From positions 1 through 6,898 of the forward strand of contig RFIL01000019.1 in assembly GCA_003695285.1 (NCBI GenBank): DNA of 6,898 nt. Direction: 5' to 3'. The notes beneath the pieces were generated by a model. It was not told the DNA's origin. It was given only the letters and a program-made list of their open reading frames with translations, and ran no database searches. This stretch comes from Calditrichota bacterium. GTDB taxonomy: Bacteria; Calditrichota; Calditrichia; RBG-13-44-9; J075. This document shows, piece after piece, positions 6,843 through 6,898 of this stretch; positions within the stretch are counted from its first letter, which is position 1; each line of letters begins with the position of its first letter. The position numbers and the translations under genes are program-made.

Positions 6843-6898
6843 ATGGGAGAATTACCCGGCAAAAAAGGGATTACCGTTTTACAACACATTCGTCAGGG
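6843..6898 (+). CDS. Possible start of a further gene (runs off the right edge)
   Basis: From the ATG at 6843 the frame stays open for 18 codons to the edge, starting MGELPGKKGITVLQHIRQG. The frame is open upstream only back to a stop at 6807-6809. The peptide composition looks protein-like, and the ATG follows an A+T-rich stretch suitable for a promoter. However, there is no Shine-Dalgarno site and 18 codons are too few to judge. I do not recognise the family. On the minus strand, frames ending here (for example one ending in LTNVL then stop) are an alternative, meaning a convergent gene whose end lies at the edge. Confidence 0.3.
   Translation, partial: MGELPGKKGITVLQHIRQ

Overview
The window looks like chromosomal DNA from a Gram-negative bacterium, most likely Bacteroidota or a close relative such as Balneolota or Rhodothermota. 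The evidence is moderate A+T content, a lipoprotein and a Sec-exported surface protein, weak or absent Shine-Dalgarno sites before several genes, and protein types I associate with that phylum. The exact taxon cannot be fixed from sequence alone.

Layout: positions 1-659 hold, on the minus strand, the N-terminal part of an exported protein that runs off the left edge. It has a clear signal peptide and a conserved domain that I recognise from large Bacteroidota outer-membrane proteins. A roughly 500-base A+T-rich divergent intergenic region follows (660-1166). The rest is plus-strand: a lipoprotein metallophosphatase with the purple acid phosphatase motif set (1167-2384); after a 124-base gap, a tight three-gene run of a DUF4956-type membrane protein (2509-3603), an exported or membrane-anchored SdiA-regulated-like beta-propeller (3614-4516), and a full-length polyphosphate kinase PPK1 (4525-6657). 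The last 241 bases contain a 14-base A+T palindrome and possibly the first codons of another gene at 6843.

Working together (inference): PPK1 makes inorganic polyphosphate from ATP in the cytoplasm. The DUF4956 protein sits in the inner membrane, in a family often found next to VTC-type polyphosphate polymerases, and here it is paired with PPK1 instead. The propeller faces the periplasm. The phosphatase and the divergent surface protein may act on phosphoesters in the envelope. The locus therefore reads as a candidate phosphate/polyphosphate module spanning cytoplasm, inner membrane and outer envelope. Two points stand out. The phosphatase and the surface-protein domain, which I recall as parts of one fused polypeptide in other Bacteroidota, are separate divergent genes here. 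The PPK1 keeps both histidines and the metal-binding arginines but has Leu where the ATP-contacting Asn45 of the E. coli enzyme should be.
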